Assembly (NCBI GenBank): GCA_030696435.1
Contig: JAUYSF010000196.1
Span: 1 to 5,558 of the forward strand
Direction: 5' to 3'
Length of the DNA stretch: 5,558 nucleotides
From: Desulfoprunum sp.
Lineage (GTDB): Bacteria; Desulfobacterota; Desulfobulbia; Desulfobulbales; Desulfocapsaceae
Below the pieces are notes generated by a model. It was given only the letters and a program-made list of their open reading frames with translations, did no database searches and had not been told where the DNA came from. A program made the position numbers and the translations under genes. Within the stretch, counting starts at the first letter, position 1. The number at the start of each line of letters is the position of its first letter. Below, piece after piece: positions 5,212 to 5,558 of this stretch.

Positions 5212-5558
5212 TTAACCTCGCACCGGTACCGGTATCGCTCTTTCGGAGCTTCTGGCTTTGAATAAGCTGACGAGTATGATTGTGGCCCCGACAAGCAGGG
5301 CGAAGCACATGATGCCAAAGCTGAGTTGGGTCATGGTTGCCACACTGCCATCGGCAATGGCAGTGACATGCAGCTCATTCAAATACTTGGGTATGGCGAA
5401 AAAACGGCTCACCGCTACAATCAGCATGATGGTGGCCATGACGTATTTGATCATGTAGTCTTTTACGTAGGTGGTGCCGATCGCCCCCAGTTGTACGCCA
5501 AACAATGAACCGGCAAGAATGAGCATGACAAGACGAATATCCACCGTACCGTAATAGG
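5212..5558 (-). CDS. TauE/SafE-family membrane permease (partial, C-terminal part)
   Basis: The gene enters from the right edge, so its 5' part is missing; 114 residues of the C-terminus are visible. They contain three hydrophobic segments: LVMLILAGSLFGVQLGAIG, then YVMATIMLIVAVSRFF, and after a ~20-residue polar loop LSFGIMCFALLVGATIILVS. A positively charged tail (KARSSERAIPVPVRG) follows. The block AGSL-x-GVQLGA-x-GTTYVKDY is characteristic of TauE/SafE (TSUP) transporters, inner-membrane proteins that export sulfite or sulfoacetate or move related organic anions. The substrate cannot be deduced from this end alone. In a sulfur-metabolising anaerobe a sulfite or sulfonate role is reasonable inference. 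A GTG at 5544 is internal; the frame runs on to the window edge. The gene is upstream of, and translationally linked to, the universal stress protein gene. Confidence 0.85.
   Translation of the reverse strand, partial: YYGTVDIRLVMLILAGSLFGVQLGAIGTTYVKDYMIKYVMATIMLIVAVSRFFAIPKYLNELHVTAIADGSVATMTQLSFGIMCFALLVGATIILVSLFKARSSERAIPVPVRG

Noticed and set aside
1..5558. CRISPR array, tRNA/rRNA genes, phage or defence module
   Set aside because: I found no regularly spaced repeats, no cloverleaf or rRNA-like conserved sequence, and no protein of those classes on either strand.

Overview
The window looks like chromosomal DNA from a strictly anaerobic, sulfur-cycling bacterium. My best guess is a member of the former Deltaproteobacteria, near the Desulfobulbales. 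The guess rests on a complete 191-residue rubrerythrin that follows, almost position by position, the sulfate-reducer (Desulfovibrio-type) protein as I remember it. It also rests on a TauE/SafE-type exporter coupled to a universal stress protein, and on short conserved-looking proteins of a deltaproteobacterial style. No alignment was run, so the taxonomic placement is inference.

Layout. (1) 1-234 is an AT-rich, then purine-rich leader before plsY (235-846, +), the acyl-phosphate-dependent glycerol-3-phosphate acyltransferase of phospholipid synthesis. (2) A 48-codon gene of unknown function lies at 888-1034 (-). It converges on plsY and diverges from galM across an AT-rich, repeat-containing intergenic region. 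(3) galM, aldose 1-epimerase, occupies 1173-2225 (+). (4) 2219-3039 reads as a rearrangement scar. It holds the first 26 codons of a quinone oxidoreductase/zinc-type alcohol dehydrogenase gene starting inside the galM stop, an intact minus-strand gene for a conserved 109-residue protein (2407-2736), and the first ~40 codons of what looks like an ISL3-type transposase with a good ribosome binding site. (5) rbr (3191-3766, +) has its own readable promoter and a near-palindromic operator placed where a PerR/Fur-type repressor would act. A strong hairpin follows it. (6) The right third is a minus-strand group: the 3' end of a TauE/SafE permease gene (5212-5558, partial), then two nucleotides further on a tandem-domain universal stress protein (4325-5209), then a possible 117-codon gene of unknown function (3836-4189) with a near-ideal Shine-Dalgarno sequence and a potentially structured leader.

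How they fit together. plsY and galM are housekeeping functions (membrane lipid; hexose anomer interconversion). rbr, the usp gene and the exporter are stress and sulfur functions expected in an anaerobe that meets oxygen or sulfite. I saw no rRNA, tRNA, CRISPR array, phage module or recognisable defence system. The least explained parts are the small ORFs at 888-1034 and 3836-4189 and the gene remnants between galM and rbr.
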